A stretch of 64,000 nt of DNA, taken from NCBI GenBank assembly GCA_030704615.1, contig CM060734.1:25728001-25792000 (forward strand). The letters are read 5' to 3'. Every line of letters begins with the position of its first letter. Within the stretch, counting starts at the first letter, position 1. The translations under genes were made by a program, and so were the position numbers. This document shows positions 44,958 to 54,280 of this stretch, one piece after another. This stretch comes from Takakia lepidozioides. Lineage: Eukaryota; Streptophyta; Takakiopsida; Takakiales; Takakiaceae. The notes beneath the pieces were generated by a model that was not told the DNA's origin, ran no database searches, and saw nothing but the letters and a program-made list of their open reading frames with translations.

Positions 44958-45703
44958 GTGAGTTGCACCATAGTAAGTGTATTGGTTTCGGTTGTAGGGA
45001 CCATGCAACCTGCCGATGATTCCCTGTTTGAATTCTCTAATGTACTTCATTCTATGTTTGTGCGTACACTCAGCCTTGCAGAGTCGTCCGACGAGGAGAA
45101 GCTGGGAGACTTGCTCGAATCGGACCCTGTTGCAGAGGAGGAGACAGAATCGCATCGGCCATTCTTTGCCAGAAAATCGTTTCTCGCGAGTCCCCAGAAG
45201 CCCTTTTTTCTACCAGCCTATGCAGACACGGCTGCCAAAGAAGCCATCAGGAGGGAGGATAGGCCTACTCGGTTAGAGCAATTGACATACGGGAATGAGC
45301 AGAGAATTATAATGAGGCGTGAGGCCAAACATAGAATTGTGAAAGGCAGAGTAGGGAAGTTCGTAATAGAATCCGCGTCCGAGAGCGAGGGGAATGTTGA
45401 GGACACTTCCGCACCCAGGTGGACAGTTCCGGCTGGTGAGGATGGTATTTTTGAGGGGAGGGGCTTCTCAGAGTAACAGCGGTAGCGGCAGTGCAGGTTC
45501 GGAGGCAGGTGGAAGGCAGCCATCCTTGCATGAGGGCGGGGATGCATCGGACAGTGATAGCGGATCCTCACCATAGCAAAGTCTCATTTGGATCCTTGTT
45601 GTACAGTTCTGAAACACTTAATGAATATATTGACGATTTGAAAAATCATTGTGTTCAGACTGCTTGTCCATTCCCTACATTTCTTCCGCCAACCAAAATC
45701 TAT

Positions 45704-45709
45704 AATAAA
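45704..45709 (+). terminator. Polyadenylation signal, MULE-B plus-strand gene
   Basis: AATAAA about 230 bases after the stop codon. Confidence 0.45.
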
Positions 45710-45819
45710 AGCAGAAGAGACGCAAACTTCAGTGAAGAACCCTACAAGTAATTTATGCACACCATCGACCCGGGAACTTGAAGCCATGAAAACCCTGCCG
45801 TTTCTAACATTCCTATTGG

Positions 45820-46105
45820 GAAATTTGGCGCCGAAATAGCCCAGTTTGCGCCTTCGTTATATGGGCCTCAAAAATTCCACGGATGAATTACTGCACCAAA
45901 ATATTGCGATGGAAGCCTTCAGCACAAGGCACTTCACCACATTCCACTTGGGTATTTCGGCGCCGAAATTGCCCGTTCTGCGCCTTTAAATACCGCACTA
46001 TATCACATTTTAAGAGGTAATTTCGGTGCCGAAATACCCCGGTGGATGTCTTCAAAACACCATTTTAGCACACTGCTCTTGGGAATAACGGCGCCGAAAT
46101 TCCTC
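45820..46105. repeat. CGGCGCCG motif cluster B4 (right subterminal)
   Basis: Four sites near 45827, 45958, 46023 and 46087, one of them GGTGCC, each followed by A-rich then CCC-type arms, spaced about 65-130 bases. Confidence 0.85.
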
Positions 46106-46201
46106 ATTCCGCATCCTGGACCAGGAGAAACAGACCCTATTACCGAGGTAAGAGGACATAACACCGTCAATAAAGGCAGGAAAATTCCAATTCCGCGGAT
46201 G

Positions 46202-46265
46202 CCCGCTCATGAGCTCATAGGCTCATAGGCTCATGGGCTCATGCGCTCATGAAATAGTAAACCTC
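46202..46265 (-). repeat. MULE-B right terminal inverted repeat
   Basis: On the minus strand GAGGTTTACTATTTCATGAG followed by repeated CATGAGC(C/G) and CTATGAGC units. Confidence 0.85.
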
Positions 46266-46276
46266 AGGAGATATGG
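46266..46276 (+). repeat. Target-site duplication, right of MULE-B
   Basis: AGGAGATATGG, partner of 32862-32872. Family C coding sequence continues through it. Confidence 0.92.
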
Positions 46277-47598
46277 GAGGCATGGGATTCATGTGTGGAG
46301 CAGCACTACCACTAGTGCAGGTGGAGTCTGCTGCAGCCGTGACTCGAGGAGCAGCACGAGTTCCTGAGCCACGAGGTGCAGAGGTGGAGTTGGATCCACA
46401 GCGTGGGGAGGCAAGCCGTCGGGCTAGGCTTCCTCAGTCATTCACATTGGCGGAGACAGTGTCGACGCCATCCATGGCACCTAGTTCTCGCCCGACGGTT
46501 ACGAGGCGAGGTTACTATGCCATTGGGGAGAGCTACACGGGTAGCACCACTACCTAGTGTTGCCAAGGCTGCGGCAGCTAGTGTGCTGCTAGGAGCGGCC
46601 ACATCTGTGTGCCAGGCTCCATTGTTCTCGGCTACCATGATTGCGACGCCGGGGGTAAAACCAGCTGAGGTGTTCAGGCTAGCAGCTACACTCTATGAGA
46701 GTGGGGAGGTACGTCATCTTCTGCGGAGATAGTGGGAGGTGTAGTGCCAGGGATCCTCGGATTTGAGGGTCAAGACTGCCACGGCGGCGCCATGGCAAGT
46801 TGCAGCTGCCAAGTTGATGGAGCTGCCAGCTAGGCAGCCATTGAGCGTGCCATGGTGACATCTGGAGTTGTCATGTTAGACAACCAGGATGGCATTTTCT
46901 GTTGAGTGGACCGGCAGGCAAGAGGTACCGGCCACTGCGGGTCTTGTTGGACTCGGGAGCTCAGCCATTGATGCTGGGCAGAGCTGCTATTGCAGGTTGG
47001 GCCTCACGGAGGCGGATATGGAGCCTTGTCCTTTCCAGATATAGATCTCTGGGAGGATCGGAGCAGGCTCGGGCATGACACGGCGTGAGTTGGCTATCAG
47101 ACTAGCCGGATCCTACAGATGGCTCAGTGATGCGAGCCAAGGCCATTGTGACAGACGCAGTCTCATACGATGTCCTGGTTGGGTGGGGCAGTGTTGTACC
47201 CCATGGGCTTCACCCTGGATTTTTGGGAGGAGTCAGCTTCCTATAGGCCTGCATGGCATTCAGGGGAGGGCGGCGTGTGCAGCTCCCTGTGACGTTCATA
47301 GGAGGAGTTGCGGTTGCCCACGGGCAAGATGCCAACACTAGCAGCATTCACAGCGGCAGTGAGTTGGCCTAGAGAGTTGCTTGAGGGCAATGCCATTCAG
47401 AGGATGTACCCCTCGAGAGAGCAGGATGACATGTATGGTATGGCGGAGTTGCCTACCATGGTTGCTCAGACTCCATTGTGGGGCACGAGCAAGGATTTGC
47501 AGGGGATGCTGATCGACGGGTGCAACAAGCCTGGGTGGAGGCTTTGTACCGTCAGGAGAGGAGGAGAGAGTGCGGGGATTGCACCATGACCACCTCAA
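46277..47598 (+). pseudogene. Family C protease and linker
   Basis: Continues the gag frame after MULE-B (MGFMCGAALPLVQVESAA). A retropepsin core LRVLLDSGAQPLMLG is readable near 46930-46975; it has the DSGA catalytic motif. Downstream, in shifting frames, comes a protease-like tail (YDVLVG) and a linker up to PLDTTPIVWQYPDEG. Frameshifts are frequent. Confidence 0.7.
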
Positions 47599-48760
47599 TT
47601 GTCTCCATTGGACACCACACCTATTGTGTGGCAGTATCCGGATGAAGGCATTTGTCTTCTGGACTTGTTTGGCGGGATCAGCACCGGATTGGCTGCTGTG
47701 TTACAGGCAGGTGTACGAGTTCGGCGTTACCTGTATGTGGAGAGGGATGAGACTGCACGACGCGTTTCATTCGTCATGTTGCTCAGTTGGTGCAGCAGTA
47801 CCTGAGTTGTTGTCGGTGTCTGCAATTCGTGGATATCAGCAGGCCTTGCCAGCAGACATTTCGTTTGGGGGGCGCAGGATTTGGAGCGGGTTGGCTCCAT
47901 TGATTGGTAGTGGCAGGTTGGCCCTGCCAAGGGCATTCATCAGCCGGGCATGGCAATGGATTGCGAGACTCGAGGTCGGGTCTGTTTTGGGATGGTGGGG
48001 GTTTTGCGCACTTGCAGCTTCATCAAGCTGTATCTCCAGCATACATCTTGGAGAATGTGCCACTGATGGGCGATTCTCGGGCCAGGGTGATGGCTAGTGT
48101 GCATCAAGTCCGGTCGTGGCTTGGGTCAGCATTGTTGCTAGAGCAGCTACAGTGGGGTCACGGGCTCATCGTCCACGGCTATGGTGGACTAACTTGATGC
48201 CACCCCACTGCTCAAGCGTGCATTTGATGGGGTGCAGCGGCCAGCACACATCTCACAGTGGATAACATTCTGGACACAGGGAGGCAGTCTCAGCGTGTGA
48301 GACACGATGACCGTTCGCCTTTGGCAGTGGTCAACAAGGTGGGTCAACCACGAGCAGCATTACCTACACTGCTCAGCTTCCAGGATCGCATGTTTCAGGA
48401 TAGTGGACCTGGCTCCTGTGGGATGCTCAGTTGCAGCAGTTAGTGGAGCCTAATGCTGACGAGCGTGAGCGGGCAATGGGTTTTACCACTGGTACCACGG
48501 CAGTGTCGTCTCTTTCTGAGGCATCACGTCGTCAAGTGTTGGGGCAAGCAATGGATCTCAATTGCTTGACCTGGATTATCAGCTTGGCTCTGGCTGAGCA
48601 ACGCAGAGTGCGGAGTACAACCCTCAATGGTCTCTCTGCCTACCAAGACAGGCAGTGAGTGGGGGCGAGCATGTGAGGACCACGGGGTGCATGCATCCAT
48701 GGCACACGTGGGAGGTGCTCGAGGTTCAGAGGGAGTTGGCAGCCAAGGCGGCTGTGATGG
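47599..48760 (+). pseudogene. C5-cytosine DNA methyltransferase domain inside the family C polyprotein
   Basis: Motif I: LLDLFGGISTGLAAV (near 47655-47700) with YVERDE after it, as in SAM binding. Motif IV: AGWPCQGHSSAG, with the catalytic Cys codon at 47925-47927. Motif VI: ILENVPLMGDSR (ENV at 48051-48059). Later RSPLAVVNKVGQPRAALPTLL and RERAMGF...VLGQAMDLNCL fit motifs IX and X. Spacing between I, IV and VI is normal for the family. At least two frameshifts inactivate this copy. It sits between protease and reverse transcriptase in the same orientation, so it is element cargo, not host flank. DNMT capture by retrotransposons is known from charophyte algae and dinoflagellates. Confidence 0.88.
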
Positions 48761-50490
48761 ATGAGGTTGGGGATTTTCTCGGGTTGAGGAGGTCCTCAAG
48801 GATGAGATGATGGGGTAGGATGAGGCCTTGTCATTGACTGAGCAGGCAGGGAGTACTGCTCAAGAGGTTGCAAATAGCAACCACTGGACGCGTCCTCTAC
48901 CTCTAAGCCCACTGGACTTAAGGTTGCAGTTATGGAGGACAATTGGGAGCCTGACATTGGACCCATGTCACCGGAGAGAGAGACGACGTATACGGCGGTT
49001 CCTGCGGGCTTACAGAATTGCTTTGCCTTCAGTTTGAAGGACTTGGAGCACTGAAGGTTCAAGAGATCCGTATTGAGTTGGCCGCTGACACGCCAATCTT
49101 TCGGATACCCTATAGATACAGTGACATGGAGAGGTCTTTGATTCAGATGAGACTCAATATCTCTGGGAGGCAGGTTTTTGTTTAGCTCTCTGGTGGAGAG
49201 TATGCTTCAGCCACATTGATTCTAGCCCGAAGGATGTCTATGGCAATTGGAACGGAGACGTATGTGCGGTGATTACCGGCCTGTAAATCGTCAGACCAAG
49301 TCCGATAAGTATGCCATGCCAACACTAGAGGAGATCTTTGATGCCATCTCGGGCATGCTAAGGCCTTTACACGTTGGATTTACGATCCGTATCACCAGTT
49401 GCCAATCAAGGAGGCGGACAAGAAGACGGCATCTGGGGGATCAATGAGCACGGCAAGGATTGCCTATATCAGTGGCGGTTCTTACCATTTGGGCTTAAGA
49501 ATGCTCCTGCAGAGTTTCAGAGAGTCATGGATAGGATTCTAGCAGGGGTGGACTTTGCTCGTGCTACATAGATGACATCATCATCTTTAGTGTTACGATG
49601 GAGGAGCATGAGAGACACCTTCAGGTGGTATGGAGCGCTGAGAGCGCACGGTTGAAGTTGCATCCGGGAAGTGCAAGTTTTTCCACAACCAGATTGAGTA
49701 TCTGGGTCACATGATATATCCTGGAGGATTGGGGGTACAACAGACTAAGGTAGAGGCCATTGCACAAATTCCACACCCCACGGATGTGAGCCGAGTTCGA
49801 GCTTTCATGGGGTTGGCAAACTATTATAGACGGTTTGTCCAGGGATTTAGTACCATTGCAAAGGCTCTAACCAAGCTGACCAAGTGGACCAGGAGTGGCA
49901 GTGGGAAGATAAGCAGGAATGAGCTTTTTAAGCGCAAGCAAGGCGAGGTTGACCTCGGCGCCTATCCTGAGACGACCTATCAGGGGGCGTCCCTTTCATT
50001 CAGCTGCATACGGATTGGAGCATGCTGGGGCTTGGAGCGGTGCTCACACATGTGGATGATGAGGGAAGAGAGTTCGTAGTGGCTTACGCAAGTCCGCTCG
50101 AACAACGCTGCAGAGGCTAAGTACAGCTCATATGAGGGAGAATGCTTAGCTGCAGTGTGGGCCGTGGCAGGTGCTATCTATACGGCAATCTTTTCACCCT
50201 TGTCACGGATCACCACGCCACTCAAGTGGTTGATGGAGTTAGACAAGCTTACGGGGAAGCTTGCACGGTGGGCACTTCCTCCAGGAGTATGACTTTCAGG
50301 TTGTGCATCGACCAGTTTGGTCAATCGGGATGCGGATGGATTGAGTCGCAATCCATGCATGAGCCTCAGGATGACACAGGAGCTCGGTGGCATGGTGAGA
50401 CGGACGAGGAGATGGTGTCGGGATGGCACATCTGCATTTTTGTGTATCTTTGCATCGGGAGGTCAGGTTTGACCTACAACAGGGTCTTTA
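48761..50490 (+). pseudogene. Family C reverse transcriptase and RNase H
   Basis: RT begins after TPIFRIPYRYSDMER. CGDYRPVNRQTKSDKYAMPTLEEIFDAI, then WRFLPFGLKNAPAEFQRVMDRIL, then YIDDIIIF in a shifted frame (the YxDD active site near 49565), and KCKFFHNQIEYLGHMI. The thumb and connection read VRAFMGLANYYRRFVQGFS. RNase H remains are DWSMLGLGAVLTHVDDEGREF and AEAKYSSYEGECLAAVWAV. Several frameshifts and stops. Confidence 0.88.
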
Positions 50491-50519
50491 GACGGAGTGT
50501 CTGAGGACCCTGAGGCTAG

Positions 50520-51640
50520 TGATGAGCCAGGTGGTGCCAGAGATATACATGAGGATTCGGCTGTGTTGGACTACCTCCGCACGGGAGACACGGCAGCCAC
50601 TGTGACTGCCAGGGAGAGGGATCGGATCCTGCAACGAGCCAAGAGGTTCAAGTGGGAGGGATACACCACCTACTTCGAGTGTGGGAGGATGGTCGGGTGA
50701 GGATTGTGCCTCACCCCACACAGCGTGCCCGGTTATTGCGGCATGCCCATGAGGAGTTGGGGCATTTTGGAGTGCGACGCACTCACAGTTTACTGCAGGG
50801 GCAGTATTGGTGGCGTGGTATGCATACAAAGGTGCAACAGTTCGTGGCTAGGTGCATGGTGTGTGACAGGGTGCGTGCTTCATTCAACGCCCCCCTACAC
50901 ACAGTTGCATCCTTTACCTATCATGGGATTGGGCTACAGGTGGAGTCTTGACTTCGCAGGACCGTTGCCACTGACTATGCGCGCCACCACAGATATGTGT
51001 TGGTGATGGTGGAGCACTTCTCCAAGTGGATTGAGTTGGTTCCATTGCCTGACAAGGCTAGTGAGGGGGCTGCGTATGCATTCTTGGATCGTGTGCTTAG
51101 CCGATTTGGTGCTCCAGCTGAGGTACTCACGGACCAAGGGAGAGAGTTCTTGGGGGAGTTTCAGGCTTTGTGTGATAAAGCCTTGATAGACCACCGCACC
51201 ACTTCTCGGGATCATCCTGAGGCCGATGGCTTAGCAGAGAGAGTTGTTCAACGGTGAAGAGGGGTTTGCGCAAGTATGGCTTGCAGAAGGGACACCTAGG
51301 AGATTGGGATCTTCAGGTTCCTTGGTTAGCCATGGGCTACAGGTTCAGCAAACAAGCATCACTTGCCTCCTTCTCACCATATTTCCTTCTCTTTGGCCGA
51401 GAGCCGGATTTGCCTGCAGCCATTCGTAGGGACACTGCTCAAGTCCTTAACCTTGACGATCCGGACGTGTGGGTACGTGCATGTGATCAGCGTGCAGAGT
51501 TGTTCAAGAAAGTCATGTATGCCCATGGCTTTTGAGAACCTTGCCATTGCACAGCACCGTGATACGTTGAGGTATGCCACTATACGTGGTGGAGGATATC
51601 GTCCTGGGGTTCGGAGGTTTAGCCCTGGTGACTAATGTTT
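50520..51640 (+). pseudogene. Family C integrase
   Basis: The H2C2 zinc domain is visible (HAHEELGHFGVRRTHSL then CMVC). The core has SLDFAGPLP, VLTDQGREF and HPEADGLAERVVQ, the D,D,E triad. The C-terminal domain ends with FSPGDYVYLQ. One frameshift near 50945 and another near 51255. Integrase inserts element cDNA; in chromoviruses a chromodomain follows, but here a PHD finger does. Confidence 0.87.
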
Positions 51641-51999
51641 ATTTGCAGCAGACTGCTCCTACGACTCTGGATGTTACTGCGCAGGGCGTGTTATTCTGAG
51701 GGTTCAGAGGTGTTTGCCCTCAGGGGTCCTGATCTTAGAGGGTCGGGATGGCATGACTTGGAAGGACCATGTGCGTAATTGTGCGCCATGTCACCTTCCC
51801 AATGTCGATGGCAGAGTTGACCCAAACTTGGCAGTGGTACCTGCAGGTTTGAGGTGCATGCTCTGTGGGTCTGCCAAAGGGGCAGCCACCATGCTGGTGT
51901 GTGATCGATGCTCAAGGGGTTGGCATATGGGATGCTTGACACCACCTCTTGAGAAGGTTCCTGACGGAGATTGGTTGTGTCCACACTGCTTGGGATAGT
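51641..51999 (+). CDS. PHD finger at the end of the family C polyprotein
   Basis: The residues CMLC, then MLVCDRCSRGWHMGC, then VPDGDWLCPHC (51856-51988) make a canonical Cys4-His-Cys3 PHD finger, with all eight zinc ligands present. PHD fingers read the N-terminal tail of histone H3. It follows the integrase C-terminal segment and ends at the polyprotein stop. Position and type suggest a targeting module that takes the place of a chromodomain. The finger frame is intact over about 95 codons. Confidence 0.88.
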
Positions 52000-52256
52000 G
52001 GCAGTGGACATGACTGGAGGCAGCTAACAAGACATGGGGCCAAGCTCATAGGAGTCAATACATGAGATCCCAAGCTCAAGTTCACAGGTTGCAAGACGGC
52101 GACTAACGATGGGGCAACTCTTGCACCCGGCCTCTTGATCTATCGAGTTTGAGTGTAGTAGGGATAGTGGTGGAGGACTTAGTGAGGCTATGGTCACTAT
52201 CACATCTTGTGGCTACCTGGACTTAGAGGGACCTAAGCACCAGCTAGGGGGGCGAT
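52000..52256 (+). other. Family C 3' untranslated region with polypurine tract
   Basis: No coding frame. AGGGGGG at 52246-52252 is a likely polypurine tract; TGTGTGGACTAG starts four bases later. Confidence 0.6.
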
Positions 52257-52937
52257 TGTGTGGACTAGTGACTTCCATAGTGGGCAGCATAGTGGCAGCC
52301 TAGTGACTGACTAGTTGTAGCCTAGTGGTTGGACTAGTGGTGGACTAGTGGTATACTAGTGTGTGGTGTGCACATGTGTTGTGTGGTTTTGGACAGCGAT
52401 GTAGTTGTGTAGCGATATGTATGCGCACGACAGCTGTCAAGTTATTTTACCACTAGTGTGAAACTAGCTAGGAAATAGCTAGTTTTTACATATTGACATT
52501 TGGGATTGGCCCATGTCAATCCAGGGTCAAGGCAGATTTAGGCCCTGGAGTGGTATCTTCACGGCAAGCGCGAAGGCTCATCTTTCTCGAGTTGAGCCTC
52601 ACCGCGCCTAGCTATGGCGCCGTAGTGTGGATTCCCCATGGCGTGGGGTACACTTGGCTTGACTTGTATTTGAGTGATGAGGTTATATATGCATGAGTTT
52701 ATGCTTCAGATTTGTGAGCTCGTCTTGCTTGTATTCTTCTCTTTATCATTGTGTGGACTAGTGACTGCCATAGTGGGCAGCATAGTGGCAGCCTAGTGAC
52801 TGACTAGTTGTAGCCTAGTGGTGACTATAGTGGCTGGACTAGTGGTGGAGTAGTGGTATACTAGTGTGTGGTGTGCACATGTGTTGTGTGGTTTTGGACA
52901 GCGATGTAGTTGTGTAGCGATATGTATGTGCACGACA
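52257..52937 (+). repeat. Family C 3' terminal region: X, terminal repeat, X'
   Basis: 52257-52434 (X, TGTGTGGACTAG...GCACGACAG) is repeated nearly exactly at 52747-52937 (X'). Between them lies the copy of the 5' terminal repeat, 52435-52746. X is absent from the left end. The true LTR is therefore either the middle segment or the composite. Confidence 0.75.
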
Positions 52938-53150
52938 GAGACCTCTGAGCACATGTGCAAGCTTTGCACCTTAAAATGGAGAAGAGGTCCAACGGTGGCA
53001 ACGTCAAATCTGTAGTGATTGTTAACAGATTCATTCCGAAAGCTTCCCTGGTGGACATGTATGTCAAAATGTGGGTATTACGAAGGATGCAAAGGAGGCT
53101 GCAGCTAAGGGGCTGAATGAAATGTTGTGTTTCATGGAGCATAGTGATGG
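52938..53150 (+). pseudogene. PPR gene continuation after family C
   Basis: Starts with the GAGACC duplication and reads SEHMCKLCTLKMEK, then ASLVDMYVK and a decayed tail. It joins the PPR codons that stop at 27564. Confidence 0.65.
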
Positions 53151-54280
53151 CAGGACCTGCAAATATCACCTTGATTGCACATGAGGCAAAGCTCGTTAAT
53201 GCTTCTAACTACATTTTCTATCTTTCTCTTTCTTTGTTGTTTCATTTTCTCATTGAGTACAATTCTGAAGTTCCACTGGCCCATTACAGGTTCTTTTCAC
53301 ATGCTTGTGGAGGCCTATGTCTGGTCTATTTCCTTCCATGTTTGAGCAGTCCCTTATCATCCCTTAAGCTCTATCAATAATGTTTTTGGGGCTGCTTGTG
53401 GAGGGCTGGTAATGGGGCACCTCGCAGAGTGGGCATACTAGGGGCTCACTGCAATGGACATCATGGGATGCCTTGGAGACATGGACGCCAATGAAATTGT
53501 GGCATGGCTTTTAAAATGCCAGGAAGAGTCAGGTTAACTCTCTCTCCCTCGCTGAGATATTTTCACCCCCAATTCGCATTTCTTTCATGTGTATCTGCTG
53601 CACCAGCCATGAGCCTCATACTGTGGTGCTTTAGATCACAAGCAGTGTAGCGCATCCTCACTGTGGTTACAATGACTCTTTGTACAATGCCTGTCCAGGT
53701 AGTGGTATTGCAGGATTGGCACAAGGGCTTGGGTTGAGGCCTTCTTGTTTGTCCGGGATGAAGCGAATTAGAGAGATGGAGGATCTACGAATGAAGAGCA
53801 CGATTATCTTACAGATGCAAACAATCGCCACACCACAAATTGACCCATTTTGGATTGCCCAGGTCCAGCCAGAAATAGAAGGTGCAAACTTGAAAGGAAC
53901 TGATTTGATGATGGGGCGTTGGTGCGGGCGCCCAACAACGTGCAATGTCACTTGCAATGTCTCCCAATGGTACGACAATACTTCCCCGACCTTTTCTCTT
54001 GGGACCTGAATTGTGCTTCTCTATCTTGCCACAGCACCTTGCCTGCCTCAAATCATTTGTTTGACATGGGTGACATTGTTCATGTTTTGCGAAACATCTT
54101 GAGTTGATCATTCCAAGTAAGGAACATATTATATATGATCCCCATTCATAATTAGCACATGCTTCTTACTAACTCTTGATCACACAGGCCCGTGGTGCCT
54201 TTCCAAGATGGCACACCAACGCAGTTTTTGCTCTGTTCCTTGCTGCCGACTGGCCCTTTTTCTACAGAACCTAATTACAA
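53151..54280. other. No gene recognised
   Basis: A 109-codon frame at 53680-54009 has no known motif and no supporting context. The rest is non-coding as far as I can see. Confidence 0.4.

Larger units (their letters stand above)
40419..45476 (+). pseudogene. ParB-like / beta-class methyltransferase-like gene, MULE-B copy
   Basis: Predicted exons: a possible 40419-40573, then about 40680-41681, 41826-42015, about 42065-42389, 42474-42592, 42673-42887, 43109-44246, 44343-44605, 44726-44957, 45082-45476, all with GT-AG borders. The start is not certain. Domains: a disordered Lys/Glu-rich N-terminus; HSNIGRVLGSMVYP, then PLCRMVSLP and FFVWDGNHRMLAW (41530-41544 for DGNHR), the pattern of the ParB/sulfiredoxin fold; helical domains; a Lys-rich and acidic linker that could be a nuclear signal; the methyltransferase-like region; an acidic tail. 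Frameshifts near 41430, 42150, 43800, 43960 and 44555 break it. ParB-like plus N4/N6 methylase fusions are known in phages and bacteria, so a prokaryotic origin is possible. It is divergent from the transposase and shares array B2 as a likely promoter region. Confidence 0.65.
32873..46265. mobile_element. MULE-B: Mutator-like transposon with three genes and palindrome arrays
   Basis: A 13.4-kb insertion in family C. Ends: GGGGTTGCTATTCCATGAGC on the left and GAGGTTTACTATTTCATGAG on the inverted right. The flanking duplication is exact: AGGAGATATGG at 32862-32872 and 46266-46276. Contents: motif cluster B1, a plus-strand intact ORF (33697-34248), a minus-strand transposase (34703-38291), palindrome array B2, the ParB/methyltransferase-like gene (plus strand to 45476), and cluster B4. 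Same plan as MULE-A, but better preserved. Confidence 0.93.
27565..52937 (+). mobile_element. Ty3/gypsy element, family C, with DNA methyltransferase and PHD finger (interrupted by MULE-B)
   Basis: The left end TGTCAAG at 27565 follows PPR sequence GAGACC; GAGACC recurs right after the right end (52938-52943), after which the PPR sequence continues. Inside are a long repeat-rich leader, gag with knuckles, protease, C5 DNA methyltransferase, RT, RNase H, integrase and PHD finger. A 13.4-kb MULE-B sits between gag and protease. The polyprotein has many frameshifts, so this copy is dead. No primer-binding site was found. Confidence 0.85.

Noticed and set aside
53680-54009. A 109-codon plus-strand frame
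   Set aside because: No motif, no conserved partner in the window and weak context; not called as a gene.
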